In this document: positions 30,628 to 39,387 of the stretch, piece after piece
How positions within the stretch are numbered: the first letter of the stretch is position 1
Layout: the number at the start of each line of letters is the position of its first letter
NCBI GenBank assembly: GCA_030057655.1
Contig: JASGUQ010000046.1
Coordinates: 39,522 to 103,521, forward strand
Direction of reading: 5' to 3'
Source of the DNA: Bacillota bacterium
GTDB taxonomy: Bacteria > Bacillota > Clostridia > Christensenellales > Aristaeellaceae
Length of the DNA stretch: 64,000 nt
Notes under the pieces: model-generated
Databases searched by the model: none
Seen by the model: the letters and a program-made list of their open reading frames with translations, nothing else
Told to the model about the DNA's origin: nothing
Translations under genes and position numbers: made by a program

Positions 30628-31721
30628 TTGATTACCCCCATGGAGGTCAGGATATAGACCGCCGCGAAACCGGCCGCTGCAAGCCCAAACCCAAGGCCGA
30701 ACAACCGGCCAAAGAACTTGGCTTTTGACCAGGGAATGTCGCTGACAATGCTGCCTGTCTGGCCGTTGATCGCGAAAGTGTAGGTTTTGCCGCCTTTGGT
30801 GGTGGTGATGATCCAGATGGGGTAAAGGACTGATTCGCTTACCCCGTCCTTGATCTGAATGCTGCTGGCCTGCGGTACAACGCTGGCGTACCCGCTGACC
30901 GTGCTGCGGAAGACCGCGTCGGTGCTCGCGTTCACGCGCTCATTCGCGCGAGCCTGGCTCTCTTCCCTGCTGACGTCGGCCCTGTTGGCCTGGGCGCCTG
31001 AAAGTGTATGCGGCTCATAGGTGATGGCCTCCCCGGAATTGAAGGGTTCCAGGGATTCTGTGATTTTGTTGTCCAGTTTGCTGGCCGCGTCAACCGGCAA
31101 GCCTTCAAAACGCAGGCTTCCGGCACGGTGTACCAAAAAGTGCCTGGTGGTTGTGATCCTGTAATTGCCGGAACGATGCGAGTTGACGGTGGTTGCCTTG
31201 TAGGTCATTTTTGCGTCAGCCTTGCCTGAAAACAGCCAATAGGGGACATACAGTTTTCTAATCTCGTCGATCCTGTTGCCTGATTTCAGAAAGAGGTTTG
31301 GCAGCAGCTTTCTGCCTTTGAAATAATCGCGGAACATCGTTTCCGCCTGCGCCTTTTCAATTTTAAAAGGGATGATCCGGCTGGGCTTGGTGTCCTTGGA
31401 AAACTGCGCCGGCATGACAGCAGGGCTGCCGCAAAACGCGCAGGCGGTGGCCACCGTGGTGTCTTCCATAAACAGCTGGGCTCCGCAGGAAGAACACTGA
31501 TAGGTTTGCGTTTGCAGGATGTCTTCCTGGGTCGCGGCCGATTCCTTCATATCCCAGCTCATCTCGTTGGGGCGGCTGGTCTCCCGCTCAATCTGATTGA
31601 CGGCGATTACCGTTTTCGGCTCAAAGGCGTTGCCGCAGCTGCCGCAGGTCATCATTTCCTGACGGCCATCAAATTCAAGCGGAGCCGCGCAGGAAGGGCA
31701 CTTATAGGTCAGATTGCTCAA
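30624..31721 (-). CDS. Zinc-ribbon protein with C-terminal transmembrane anchor
   Basis: A 365-residue protein with two N-terminal zinc ribbons: CPSC...CGSC (about residues 9-33) and CSSC...CAFC (about 75-98). A long soluble region contains a strand-rich repeat with RKLYVPYWLFSG, and one transmembrane helix ends the protein (about 340-362). It resembles widespread TFIIB-type zinc-ribbon proteins found beside TPM or SPFH proteins in Bacillota; no activity is established. The start is TTG at 31721 with AAAGGA spaced 9 nt upstream. Co-translated with the TPM protein (ATGA), which suggests a shared envelope complex. Confidence 0.7.
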   Translation of the reverse strand: MSNLTYKCPSCAAPLEFDGRQEMMTCGSCGNAFEPKTVIAVNQIERETSRPNEMSWDMKESAATQEDILQTQTYQCSSCGAQLFMEDTTVATACAFCGSPAVMPAQFSKDTKPSRIIPFKIEKAQAETMFRDYFKGRKLLPNLFLKSGNRIDEIRKLYVPYWLFSGKADAKMTYKATTVNSHRSGNYRITTTRHFLVHRAGSLRFEGLPVDAASKLDNKITESLEPFNSGEAITYEPHTLSGAQANRADVSREESQARANERVNASTDAVFRSTVSGYASVVPQASSIQIKDGVSESVLYPIWIITTTKGGKTYTFAINGQTGSIVSDIPWSKAKFFGRLFGLGFGLAAAGFAAVYILTSMGVIK

Positions 31722-31880
31722 CTTGTCACATCCTTTCTGATAAAAGCGAACACAATCAAATAAAGCATCATGTGCAAGAAAATAATACCTTCAACGGCAT
31801 GAAATGTAAAGCAAGCGCATCTGTTCAGACTGCGCCCTGCGGCTTTCCTTGTTTAAAGCCCAATGCATGAAGCTCCGCAC

Positions 31881-31909
31881 TTGTGATTCTCAAAAACCTG
31901 TGTTATACT
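31881..31909 (+). promoter_or_regulatory. Sigma-A promoter of the ctsR operon
   Basis: TTGTGA (31881-31886), 17-nt spacer, TATACT (31904-31909). The CtsR operator begins 6 nt downstream. The rest of the 31722-31956 gap shows no gene. Confidence 0.75.
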
Positions 31910-31914
31910 CAGAT

Positions 31915-31931
31915 AGTCAAAGAAGGTCAGA
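31915..31931 (+). promoter_or_regulatory. CtsR operator of the ctsR-mcsA-mcsB-clpC operon
   Basis: AGTCAAA-GAA-GGTCAGA matches the CtsR heptad repeat consensus except the final two bases, the same deviation as at clpB. It covers the start point region, giving autoregulation. Confidence 0.88.
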
Positions 31932-31956
31932 AAATGACAGGAACTGGAGGTAGGTT

Positions 31957-32424
31957 ATGCGCTTGAGCGATATGATAGAAGCATTTATTAAGGAACTCTG
32001 GGGGAGCGAGGACACCCAGGTGGAGTTGAAGCGCAACGAGCTGGCAGAATATTTTCAGTGCGCGCCCAGCCAGATCAACTATGTTCTGTCCACTCGCTTT
32101 TCACCGGATCATGGATACGCGGTGGAAAGTTTCAGGGGGGGCGGCGGGTTTATCCGGATCATCCGGCTCAATGAGGACGACAGCACCCATTTTAATTACC
32201 TGGTTAATGAAAGGGTGGGGGAGTCCATCAATGCCCAGGAAGCAAGGCTGCTATGTTTGCAGCTGGCTTCACAGGGTAGGATATCTAAAGACATGGCGGA
32301 CATCATGTGCTCGGCTGTCAGCCCCCAGGCGCTGTGCGTCCCCATTCCTGAGTCTCTGAAAGACACCATTCGCGCAAAGACCCTGCGGAACATGCTTTTG
32401 CAGCTTGCTCAGCAGGGCGAGTGA
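31957..32424 (+). CDS. ctsR: Transcriptional repressor CtsR
   Basis: Represses class III heat-shock genes as a dimer. The 155-residue protein has the CtsR N-terminal winged helix-turn-helix (RNELAEYFQCAPSQINYVLSTRF near 25-47) and the basic wing tip RGGGGFIRIIR near 59-69, whose glycine loop is the temperature sensor in B. subtilis. The C-terminal dimer/arginine-switch domain is normal in length. GGAGGT precedes the ATG. It is the first gene of the operon, with an operator upstream and a second target at clpB. Confidence 0.95.
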   Translation: MRLSDMIEAFIKELWGSEDTQVELKRNELAEYFQCAPSQINYVLSTRFSPDHGYAVESFRGGGGFIRIIRLNEDDSTHFNYLVNERVGESINAQEARLLCLQLASQGRISKDMADIMCSAVSPQALCVPIPESLKDTIRAKTLRNMLLQLAQQGE

Positions 32425-32435
32425 AGGAGGGCAAA

Positions 32436-32936
32436 ATGATCTGTGAAGTATGCCGCAGAAACAACGCGGAGATCATATTTAAGACTGTAACCGGAAATCA
32501 GGTCGCCACCAAGGCGATGTGCATGGCCTGCGCCAACAACATGCAGCAGGACATGATCAAGATGTTCATGGCGCTCGGCTTCAAAAAGGAACAGGTAGCA
32601 GAGCCAAGGCCTGCATCAGGGCCGGGACCATCCATGCCCCGCTATGTTTGCGCCGGATGCGGCAGGCCTTTTGATAAACTGGATGAGCAAACCATGGCTG
32701 GATGCTCCGCCTGTTATGACATGATGCGCGAGGACCTGAGCAAGCAGATCACGCCTCATGAGCTGAAAGATCAGGATCCTGACAAATCAGAGCCAGAAAA
32801 CAGCCTGCGACCTGACCCGGATAACACCTTAAAAGAACTTCGCTTTCATCTGATGGAGGCTGTTATCGGCGAACGGTATGAGGAGGCTGCAGCCTTGCGG
32901 GATAAAATCGCCGGGCACGAGCAGGATCAGGCATAA
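32436..32936 (+). CDS. mcsA: McsA-like zinc-binding activator protein
   Basis: In B. subtilis McsA binds zinc and activates the McsB kinase. This 166-residue protein has four Cys pairs: CEVC (residues 3-6), CMAC, CAGC and CSAC, giving two zinc sites. A C-terminal UVR-like motif (LKELRFHLMEAVIGERYEEAAALRDKI in two halves around Glu-Arg-Tyr-Glu) is the ClpC-interaction element. The frame is open from GTG 32421, but AAGGAGG at 32424-32430 places the start at ATG 32436. It looks intact, unlike the McsB encoded next. Confidence 0.9.
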   Translation: MICEVCRRNNAEIIFKTVTGNQVATKAMCMACANNMQQDMIKMFMALGFKKEQVAEPRPASGPGPSMPRYVCAGCGRPFDKLDEQTMAGCSACYDMMREDLSKQITPHELKDQDPDKSEPENSLRPDPDNTLKELRFHLMEAVIGERYEEAAALRDKIAGHEQDQA

Positions 32937-32939
32937 ACG

Positions 32940-33926
32940 ATGAACCAAAGCATCTTATTTGCGGAAAGCACGCTGCGCCGCAATTATCATAATCTGCAAT
33001 TTTGTCCGCAGAACAACCGTGAGGATCTCAGGAAAAGCGCCGGGCAGAGCATCGGCCGGCTTAAGGGCGCTTTGCCGGGATTTAAGCTTGTCCCCTTTCG
33101 GGGGCTTTCCGTTCAAAACCTCCCCTTTACCCAGCAATTGCTGCTGCCGTATGAGTTAGCGAAACTCGGAAAACTGGAGGATGCCTATCTGGTTTTGGAC
33201 GCGGAAAAAGCGCTCAGCGCCACCATAAACCTGGATGAGCACCTGGTTTTAAAATCCAGGGGCGCAGTTGATGAATTGACAGGTCTGACCGGCAAGGTCC
33301 GGGAACTGGAAAACAGTGTTTCAGACCCGAATTTCCCTTTTGCCAAGGATGAGCAGTATGGCTACCTGTCCTATCGCCCGCTGCTGGCCGGCAGCGGGCT
33401 GTACATCAATCTGTTGCTGCACTTGCCGATTTTGCATTACCTGAAGCAGATTTACCCGCTTATTCAAATGATGCGTGAACAGGGTCTTCTGTTGAGGCCG
33501 GCAAGCGGATATAACAGCAAAAACCCCGCGAGACTTTTTATTCTTTCCAACCTGTCCAGCCTCAACATGACCGACCGGCAGGTTTTGGAACTTGTTCAAA
33601 AAGGAGCCCTCCAGTTGATCCAAAAAGAGCGCGCTTTGCAGGAAAAGGCGCTGAATGGTTCCGCACATTCCATCATTCTGGACAAACTCTGGCGTTCATA
33701 TGGTATTTTACAGTATGCCAGACGCCTGGATGCCAACGATTTCCTCGTCCACTGGAGCGGGCTTCGGCTTGGCGCTTCATCGGGTATATTGCCGGTGAGC
33801 TTAAAAACAGCGGACAGCCTGCTGGTTTATGGCAACGACCAGGTTTTCAGGGAAAAAGAAGACCAGCCCAACACCTTCATTTTTCAGCGCGCTGACGCTG
33901 TACGCCTTATGTTATCAGGAGGATAA
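32940..33926 (+). CDS. mcsB: McsB homologue, arginine-kinase fold with degenerate active site (predicted pseudokinase)
   Basis: Its position in ctsR-mcsA-mcsB-clpC, and segments such as DEQYGYLSYRP, LLLHLPILHYLKQI, LFILSN and LWRSYGILQYARR, identify it as McsB. Active McsB phosphorylates arginines and tags proteins for ClpCP. Here the essential positions are changed. The phosphagen-kinase NEEDH motif is NLDEH (97-101). The catalytic Cys167 position is Arg146, and the arginine of GTGLR is Tyr155. The N-terminal SSRIRLARN is replaced by AESTLRRN. The loop glutamate after the third arginine is missing (RPASGYNSKNPAR). The length is 328 versus about 363 residues. It is probably inactive as a kinase and may keep only an adaptor role. 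Ribosome-binding site weak. Confidence 0.85.
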   Translation: MNQSILFAESTLRRNYHNLQFCPQNNREDLRKSAGQSIGRLKGALPGFKLVPFRGLSVQNLPFTQQLLLPYELAKLGKLEDAYLVLDAEKALSATINLDEHLVLKSRGAVDELTGLTGKVRELENSVSDPNFPFAKDEQYGYLSYRPLLAGSGLYINLLLHLPILHYLKQIYPLIQMMREQGLLLRPASGYNSKNPARLFILSNLSSLNMTDRQVLELVQKGALQLIQKERALQEKALNGSAHSIILDKLWRSYGILQYARRLDANDFLVHWSGLRLGASSGILPVSLKTADSLLVYGNDQVFREKEDQPNTFIFQRADAVRLMLSGG

Positions 33927-33927
33927 G

Positions 33928-36384
33928 ATGCCTATTTTCGGTAAATTCGATCCCAAAGCAAAAGCGGTTCTGGATGCTTCGCAGCAGACAGCGATCAATC
34001 TTCGCCATCGTTTCTGGGGGTCTGAGCACCTCTTGGTCGGCTTGATCAGCAAAGCCAGGGATGTGCTTCCCGGGCTTCCGGATCGTCTGACGCTTGCAGC
34101 GGTGGAGGACGCGGTTCGGCAGTTGTCCTCTGCCAGCCAATTGCCGCCCAAGGTGTTGGAGTTAACGCCCCGCATGAAAAACATTTTGGACACCGCCTTA
34201 AGCCGCACCCAAAAGCAGCAGCTGCCCTTGGTGACTCCGGCCATGCTTTGGCATTGCCTGCTGTCAGAGCAGGACGCTGTCGCGGTCAGGATTCTAAGCG
34301 TGTTTGGCTGCGACATCGAAGCCCTTAAGAAAGAGGCTTCCGCATCCATGCGTGAAGCGGCGCAGGACCAGCAGGAAAGCGGAAAGTCTACCCTTGAAAA
34401 AAACAGCCGCGACCTGACCGAACTGGCCAGGCAAAAAAAGCTGGATCCGGTGATCGGGCGTGAAAAAGAGATCGAGCGCATGGCGCAGATCCTCTCCCGA
34501 CGCACCAAGAACAACCCTGTTTTGATCGGCGCTCCGGGCGTTGGGAAGAGTGCGGTTGCGGAAGGCCTGGCGCAGTGCATTGTGGATGACGAGGTGCCGG
34601 ACACGCTTCTTGGAAAGCGAGTTTTGTCCCTTGACATCGGCAGCCTCATCGCCGGCACCAAGTACAGGGGCGAGTTTGAGGAACGAATGAAGGATGTTGT
34701 AACTGAGCTGCGTGATAATCCGGACATCATCCTCTTTATTGACGAGCTTCAAAACATCATGGGCGCCGGCAAGGCGGAAGGATCCATTGACGCTGCCGGC
34801 ATCCTGAAGCCTGCCCTGGCCCGGGGCGAGATCCAGTGCATCGGCGCCACGACGCTGGATGATTATCGCAAGCACATCGAAAAAGACGCCGCCCTCTCCC
34901 GGCGCTTTCAGCCAATCATGGTAAACGAGCCGGACACGGAGCAGTCTCTTGAGATTCTAAAGGGTCTGCGCCCTTATTATGAAGCCCATCACAGGGTGAA
35001 AATCAGCGATGAGGCGCTTCTTGCCGCTGTTGAGCTGTCCTCCCGCTACATCGCGGACAGGTTTCTTCCGGACAAGTCCGTTGACGTCATGGACGAGGCC
35101 GCTTCCCGCGTGCGCCTGAAGGCTTTCGCGCCTCCCCCCGCCATCAAGGAGCTGGAGAGGCGGCTGGAGCAGATCGTTATTGAAAAACGCGGGGCCATTA
35201 CCGGCCAGGATTATGAAAAAGCAGCGGACCTGCGCGACAGCGAGCGAATGATGCGCGAAAAGATCGAAGAAGAGCGCAGCAGCTGGCTCACCCAAAAGGA
35301 CAGCCTGCAGCCGGTCGTTACGGAGGATGACATCGCTTATGTCGTTGCCAGCTGGACGGGTATCCCGGTTCAAAGGCTCAACATGGCTGAGTCAGCGAAA
35401 CTGATGCAGCTTGAAGAAACCCTGCACAAACGGGTCATCGGCCAGGATGAGGCGGTGTCCGCTGTCAGCAAGGCCATCCGCCGTGCACGCGCCGGTTTGC
35501 AGGATCCCAATCGTCCCATCGGTTCCTTTATCTTCCTTGGCCCCACCGGCGTTGGCAAAACAGAACTGTGCCGTGCCCTGGGCGAAGCGATGTTTGGGGA
35601 TGAGGATGCCTTGATCCGCCTTGACATGAGCGAGTACATGGAAAAACACACCGTGTCGCGCATGGTGGGCTCCCCGCCGGGCTATGTGGGTTATGAGGAA
35701 GGCGGCCAGTTGACGGAAGCCGTCCGGCGCAAGCCTTATTCCGTCATCCTGTTTGATGAGATCGAGAAAGCCCACCCGGATGTGTTCAACATGCTGCTGC
35801 AGATATTGGAAGATGGAAGGCTGACCGACAACACAGGGCGTGTGACCAGCTTTAAAAACACCATCATCGTCATGACCTCAAACGCGGGCGCCACCCAACT
35901 GTCCACCGGCCGTTCTTTGGGCTTTGGCGGCAGCAGTATGGCTCAAATGATGGATCATGAGGACATGAAGACCCGTGTCATGGACGAGATCAAGCGGGTT
36001 TTTCGACCCGAATTTTTAAACCGGCTGGATGAAATCATCGTTTTCCATTCATTGTCAGATGAGCAAATCGCGGCCATCGCGAAACTTATGCTGGAGGTTA
36101 TTGCCAAGCGCATGAAGGAGCGCGGCATTGAACTGATTTTCCGCGAGGACGCGGTGGCTCTTTTGGCCAAGGCCGGTTTTGACCCGCAGTACGGGGCCAG
36201 GCCCTTGCGCCGCGCCATCCAGAGGATGGTAGAGGACGCCCTGAGCAGTGCGGTGATCTCCGGCAGCATCAGGGAAGGCGACAAGGTCACCATGTTCGCT
36301 TCAGGCGAAAAACTGGATTTCACAGTAGAAAAAAAGGACTCTTTTGTGCCGGATGAAGCAGAAAAGACCTTGATGACAAACTAA
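33928..36384 (+). CDS. clpC: ATP-dependent Clp protease ATPase subunit ClpC
   Basis: The AAA+ unfoldase that feeds ClpP. The 818 residues have an N domain with two Clp-N repeats, AAA+ module 1 (GAPGVGKSAVAEGLA), a short M domain with a UVR-like stretch (EKRGAITGQDYEKAADLRDSE), and AAA+ module 2 (GPTGVGKTELCRALGE). A ClpP-docking LGF loop is at about residue 664 (GRSLGFGGSS). Of the two phosphoarginine-binding glutamates of B. subtilis ClpC, Glu32 is kept (Glu33, GSEH), but Glu106 aligns without gaps to Ala105 (TPAM). The frame is open inside mcsB; GGAGG sets the ATG at 33928. Confidence 0.95.
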   Translation: MPIFGKFDPKAKAVLDASQQTAINLRHRFWGSEHLLVGLISKARDVLPGLPDRLTLAAVEDAVRQLSSASQLPPKVLELTPRMKNILDTALSRTQKQQLPLVTPAMLWHCLLSEQDAVAVRILSVFGCDIEALKKEASASMREAAQDQQESGKSTLEKNSRDLTELARQKKLDPVIGREKEIERMAQILSRRTKNNPVLIGAPGVGKSAVAEGLAQCIVDDEVPDTLLGKRVLSLDIGSLIAGTKYRGEFEERMKDVVTELRDNPDIILFIDELQNIMGAGKAEGSIDAAGILKPALARGEIQCIGATTLDDYRKHIEKDAALSRRFQPIMVNEPDTEQSLEILKGLRPYYEAHHRVKISDEALLAAVELSSRYIADRFLPDKSVDVMDEAASRVRLKAFAPPPAIKELERRLEQIVIEKRGAITGQDYEKAADLRDSERMMREKIEEERSSWLTQKDSLQPVVTEDDIAYVVASWTGIPVQRLNMAESAKLMQLEETLHKRVIGQDEAVSAVSKAIRRARAGLQDPNRPIGSFIFLGPTGVGKTELCRALGEAMFGDEDALIRLDMSEYMEKHTVSRMVGSPPGYVGYEEGGQLTEAVRRKPYSVILFDEIEKAHPDVFNMLLQILEDGRLTDNTGRVTSFKNTIIVMTSNAGATQLSTGRSLGFGGSSMAQMMDHEDMKTRVMDEIKRVFRPEFLNRLDEIIVFHSLSDEQIAAIAKLMLEVIAKRMKERGIELIFREDAVALLAKAGFDPQYGARPLRRAIQRMVEDALSSAVISGSIREGDKVTMFASGEKLDFTVEKKDSFVPDEAEKTLMTN

Positions 36385-36397
36385 ATTCATTTCCTGC

Positions 36398-36427
36398 AAA
36401 AAAGCGCTCTTAAACCGGCGCTTTTTT
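36398..36427 (+). terminator. Intrinsic terminator of the ctsR-clpC operon
   Basis: AAAAAAGCGC, short loop, GCGCTTTTTT, 14 nt after the clpC stop. The symmetric A and T tracts make it active on the plus strand. Confidence 0.85.
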
Positions 36428-36447
36428 GTGGCGCAGCCGCGTTTGCC

Positions 36448-36476
36448 TTGACCATACAATACAAACGCAATATAAT
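36448..36476 (+). promoter_or_regulatory. Sigma-A promoter of metG-tatD
   Basis: TTGACC (36448-36453), 17-nt spacer, TATAAT (36471-36476), 29 nt before the metG start. There is no room for a T-box leader. Confidence 0.85.
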
Positions 36477-36504
36477 GGCGCAGAACTAACCGGGAGGAAA
36501 GTGT

Positions 36505-38478
36505 ATGCAGGATCAGCAGACTTTTTACATCACAACGCCCATTTATTATCCCAGCGGACATATGCACATCGGGCACACCTATACCACCGTCGCCGCCGAT
36601 ACCATGGCCCGCTTTAAGCGCCTGACCGGCCATAAGACATACTTTTTGACCGGAACGGACGAGCACGGACAGAAGATCGAGCGCCGCGCCCAGGAAGCGG
36701 GCGTCCCGCCGCAGAAATTTGTGGACGACATTGTCGCGGATACCAAAAAACTCTGGGAATTAATGAACATCCGCTATGATGACTTTATCCGCACCACCGA
36801 TGAGCGCCACATGAAGGCGGTGCAGAAGATTTTCCGCAAACTCTATGACCAGGGAGACATCTATAAATCCGCCTATGAGGGTCAGTATTGCACGCCCTGC
36901 GAAGCCTACTGGACCGCTTCACAGCTCAAGGAAGGCAAGCTTTGCCCCGACTGCGGCAGGGAGACCGAACTGGTTCGTGAGGAGAGTTATTTCTTCCGCA
37001 TGAGCAAGTATCAGGACTGGCTGATCAACTACATCAGGGAGAATCCGGATTTTATCCAGCCGCCGTCCAGGGCGAATGAAATGCTGCAAAATTTCCTTCT
37101 GCCCGGGCTTCAGGACCTGTCCATCAGCCGAACCACCTTCAAGTGGGGCGTTCCGGTGGACTTTGATCCGGATCATGTCATCTATGTCTGGATCGACGCG
37201 CTGAGCAACTACATCACCGCCCTGGGCTACATGTCAGAGGATGACAGCCTGATGAAAACCTTCTGGCCCGCGAATGTGCAGCTGGTGGGCAAGGAGATCG
37301 TGCGCTTCCATACCATCTACTGGCCCATCATGCTCCATGCCCTGGGGCTGCCCCTGCCCAAGCAGGTCTTTGGGCACGGCTGGCTGCTTTTTAACAACGA
37401 TAAAATGAGCAAGTCAAAGGGCAATGTGGTTTATCCGAGGCCTGTGGTCAAGCGATTTGGCGCCGACGCGCTGCGTTACTACCTGATGCGCGAGATGCCC
37501 TTTGGGTCAGACGGCAATTACACCAACGAAGCCATGATGACCAGGGTCAACTCAGACCTGGCCAATGATCTGGGCAACCTGCTAAGCCGCACTGTCGCGA
37601 TGATCGAAAAATACTTTGACGGCAAGGTTCAGCAGCCTGAGGCCTATGAGGATGTGGATCAAGACCTGATTTCACAGGTAGAGCTGCTGCCAAAGCGCTT
37701 TGAGGAGGAGATGGACGCCCTCCAGTTCCCTCAGGCGCTTGCCGAGATTTGGAAAGTCATTTCCGCCTGCAACCGCTATATTGATTTGACCCAGCCCTGG
37801 ATCCTTGGCCGGGAAGAGTCGGGCCGCGGCAGGCTAAAGACCGTGCTGTATGTCCTTGCTGAAAGCCTGCGTTTTGTGACGGTCCTCATCAGCCCTGTGA
37901 TGCCTGCGACGCCGGAGAAGATCTTTGCCCAACTGGGCGTTTCAGATCCCTCGCTCATGACCTGGGACTCGCTGTCCGCTTTTGGGAAGACGCCGGCCGG
38001 GCAAACGGTCAAAAAGGGCGAGGCTGTTTTCCCGCGCATCGACATCAAGGTGGAATTGCCCTTGCTTGAGGCGGAAAACGACATTGAGCTGGGGCTGTCG
38101 CCCGCCAAAGCGGAGAGCGCGCCTGAAAACGATGAGAAAGAGAAAGAAGCGGTCATCGACATCGCCGACTTCCAGAAGATCCGTCTGAAAACAGCGAAGG
38201 TGCTGGCCTGTGAAAAGGTGGAGAAGAGCGACAAACTGCTAAAATTCCGCCTGAAGGTGGGGGAAGAGGAGCGCACCGTTCTCTCAGGCATTGCCCTTCA
38301 TTATAAGCCCGAAGACCTGGTCGGCAGAACCCTGGTTCTCTTGTCCAACCTCGCCCCGCGCAAGATCCGCGGCATCGAGTCACAGGGCATGCTGCTTTGC
38401 GCCTCAAACGCGGATGACAGCGTTTTGAAACTGCTGACAGTGGATGAAGGCATTGAAGACGGGATGGACATTTCCTGA
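36505..38478 (+). CDS. metG: Methionyl-tRNA synthetase
   Basis: Charges initiator and elongator tRNA-Met. The 657-residue protein has PSGHMHIGHTY near residues 12-22, a zinc knuckle (CTPCEAYW...CPDCG near 132-153), KMSKSKGNVV near 305, and a C-terminal EMAP/tRNA-binding domain (about 550-657, beginning IDIADFQKIRLKTAKVLACE). The C-terminal domain makes the homodimer and improves tRNA binding. GGGAGGAAAG precedes the ATG. The stop overlaps the tatD start (TGATG). The order metG-tatD is common in Bacillota. Confidence 0.97.
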   Translation: MQDQQTFYITTPIYYPSGHMHIGHTYTTVAADTMARFKRLTGHKTYFLTGTDEHGQKIERRAQEAGVPPQKFVDDIVADTKKLWELMNIRYDDFIRTTDERHMKAVQKIFRKLYDQGDIYKSAYEGQYCTPCEAYWTASQLKEGKLCPDCGRETELVREESYFFRMSKYQDWLINYIRENPDFIQPPSRANEMLQNFLLPGLQDLSISRTTFKWGVPVDFDPDHVIYVWIDALSNYITALGYMSEDDSLMKTFWPANVQLVGKEIVRFHTIYWPIMLHALGLPLPKQVFGHGWLLFNNDKMSKSKGNVVYPRPVVKRFGADALRYYLMREMPFGSDGNYTNEAMMTRVNSDLANDLGNLLSRTVAMIEKYFDGKVQQPEAYEDVDQDLISQVELLPKRFEEEMDALQFPQALAEIWKVISACNRYIDLTQPWILGREESGRGRLKTVLYVLAESLRFVTVLISPVMPATPEKIFAQLGVSDPSLMTWDSLSAFGKTPAGQTVKKGEAVFPRIDIKVELPLLEAENDIELGLSPAKAESAPENDEKEKEAVIDIADFQKIRLKTAKVLACEKVEKSDKLLKFRLKVGEEERTVLSGIALHYKPEDLVGRTLVLLSNLAPRKIRGIESQGMLLCASNADDSVLKLLTVDEGIEDGMDIS

Positions 38479-39266
38479 TGCGGGGGGATCTTCTTTTTGA
38501 TTCCCACTGCCACCTGGATGATGAGCAGTTCGATCCGGACAGGGACAGCTTGATTGCTTCCCTGAAGGAAAAGGGGATCGCCGCCTGCCTTACCTGCGGC
38601 AGCGATCTTGCGTCTTCAAATGCTTGTGTCAAGCTGGCGGAAACTTATCCGTTTGTTTACGCGGCTGCCGGCATCCACCCTCATCAGGCGGCGGAAGCGA
38701 AGCCAACTGATCTTGAAGACATCAGAGGTCTGCTCAAACATGACAAGGTGGTCGCGCTGGGGGAGATCGGGCTTGACTTCTATTATGATTTTTCGCCAAG
38801 AGCCCTTCAGGAAGAGTTGTTGATGAAACAGCTGGACCTGGCTTTTGAATTGGGAATGCCTGTGATTTTGCATGTAAGGGATGCGCACGGACGGATGCTG
38901 GAGCTGCTCAGCGCGCGAAAAGACAAGCTCCCCAAAGGCGTGCTTCACTGCTTTTCAGGCAGCGCTGAAAGCGCCAGGGAATATGAGCGTCTGGGTTTTC
39001 ATATATCTTTTGCGGGTTCGCTGACCTTCAAGAATGCGCACAACCTGCGTGAAGCGGCCAAGGCTGTGAGCCCGGACCGCCTTTTGATCGAAACGGACAG
39101 CCCTTATCTTTCGCCTGTTCCCTTCCGGGGCAAACGCAATGATCCATCAAAGGTTTCAGAAGTCTGCAAGCTTCTTGCTGAGATACGATCCTTGTCTTTG
39201 GAGGAAACGGCCCTTCTCACCTGCAAAAATGCCTGTTCTCTGTTTAAGATTGAGGGATTGTGCTAA
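38478..39266 (+). CDS. tatD: TatD family metal-dependent hydrolase
   Basis: A 262-residue TIM-barrel metallohydrolase; family members are 3'-5' exonucleases or D-aminoacyl-tRNA deacylase-like enzymes. Metal ligands are visible at FDSHCHLDDEQF (His residues near 10-12), GEIGLDFYYD (Glu near 96), ILHVRDAH (His near 132), LHCFSGSAE (His near 158) and ETDSPYLSP (Asp near 208). The start sits in the TGATG overlap with metG. It ends before a 121-nt gap that holds only the maf promoter. Confidence 0.92.
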   Translation: MRGDLLFDSHCHLDDEQFDPDRDSLIASLKEKGIAACLTCGSDLASSNACVKLAETYPFVYAAAGIHPHQAAEAKPTDLEDIRGLLKHDKVVALGEIGLDFYYDFSPRALQEELLMKQLDLAFELGMPVILHVRDAHGRMLELLSARKDKLPKGVLHCFSGSAESAREYERLGFHISFAGSLTFKNAHNLREAAKAVSPDRLLIETDSPYLSPVPFRGKRNDPSKVSEVCKLLAEIRSLSLEETALLTCKNACSLFKIEGLC

Positions 39267-39357
39267 ACGGGGACGGCTGCCCGCTGAGTGAAGCCGCTTG
39301 AATTATGTCATTCATGTTAATTTTGTTAAAACTTAAAGAACAAATTGCTTCATTTTA

Positions 39358-39366
39358 TGGTATAAT
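39358..39366 (+). promoter_or_regulatory. Extended -10 promoter for the maf-mreBCD-PBP2-minD-rodA cluster
   Basis: TGGTATAAT is a consensus extended -10, 22 nt before the maf start. No good -35 stands 17 nt upstream. It is the only clear promoter before the 8-kb cluster. Confidence 0.6.
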
Positions 39367-39387
39367 AACAGGACCATTCGGGAAAGG

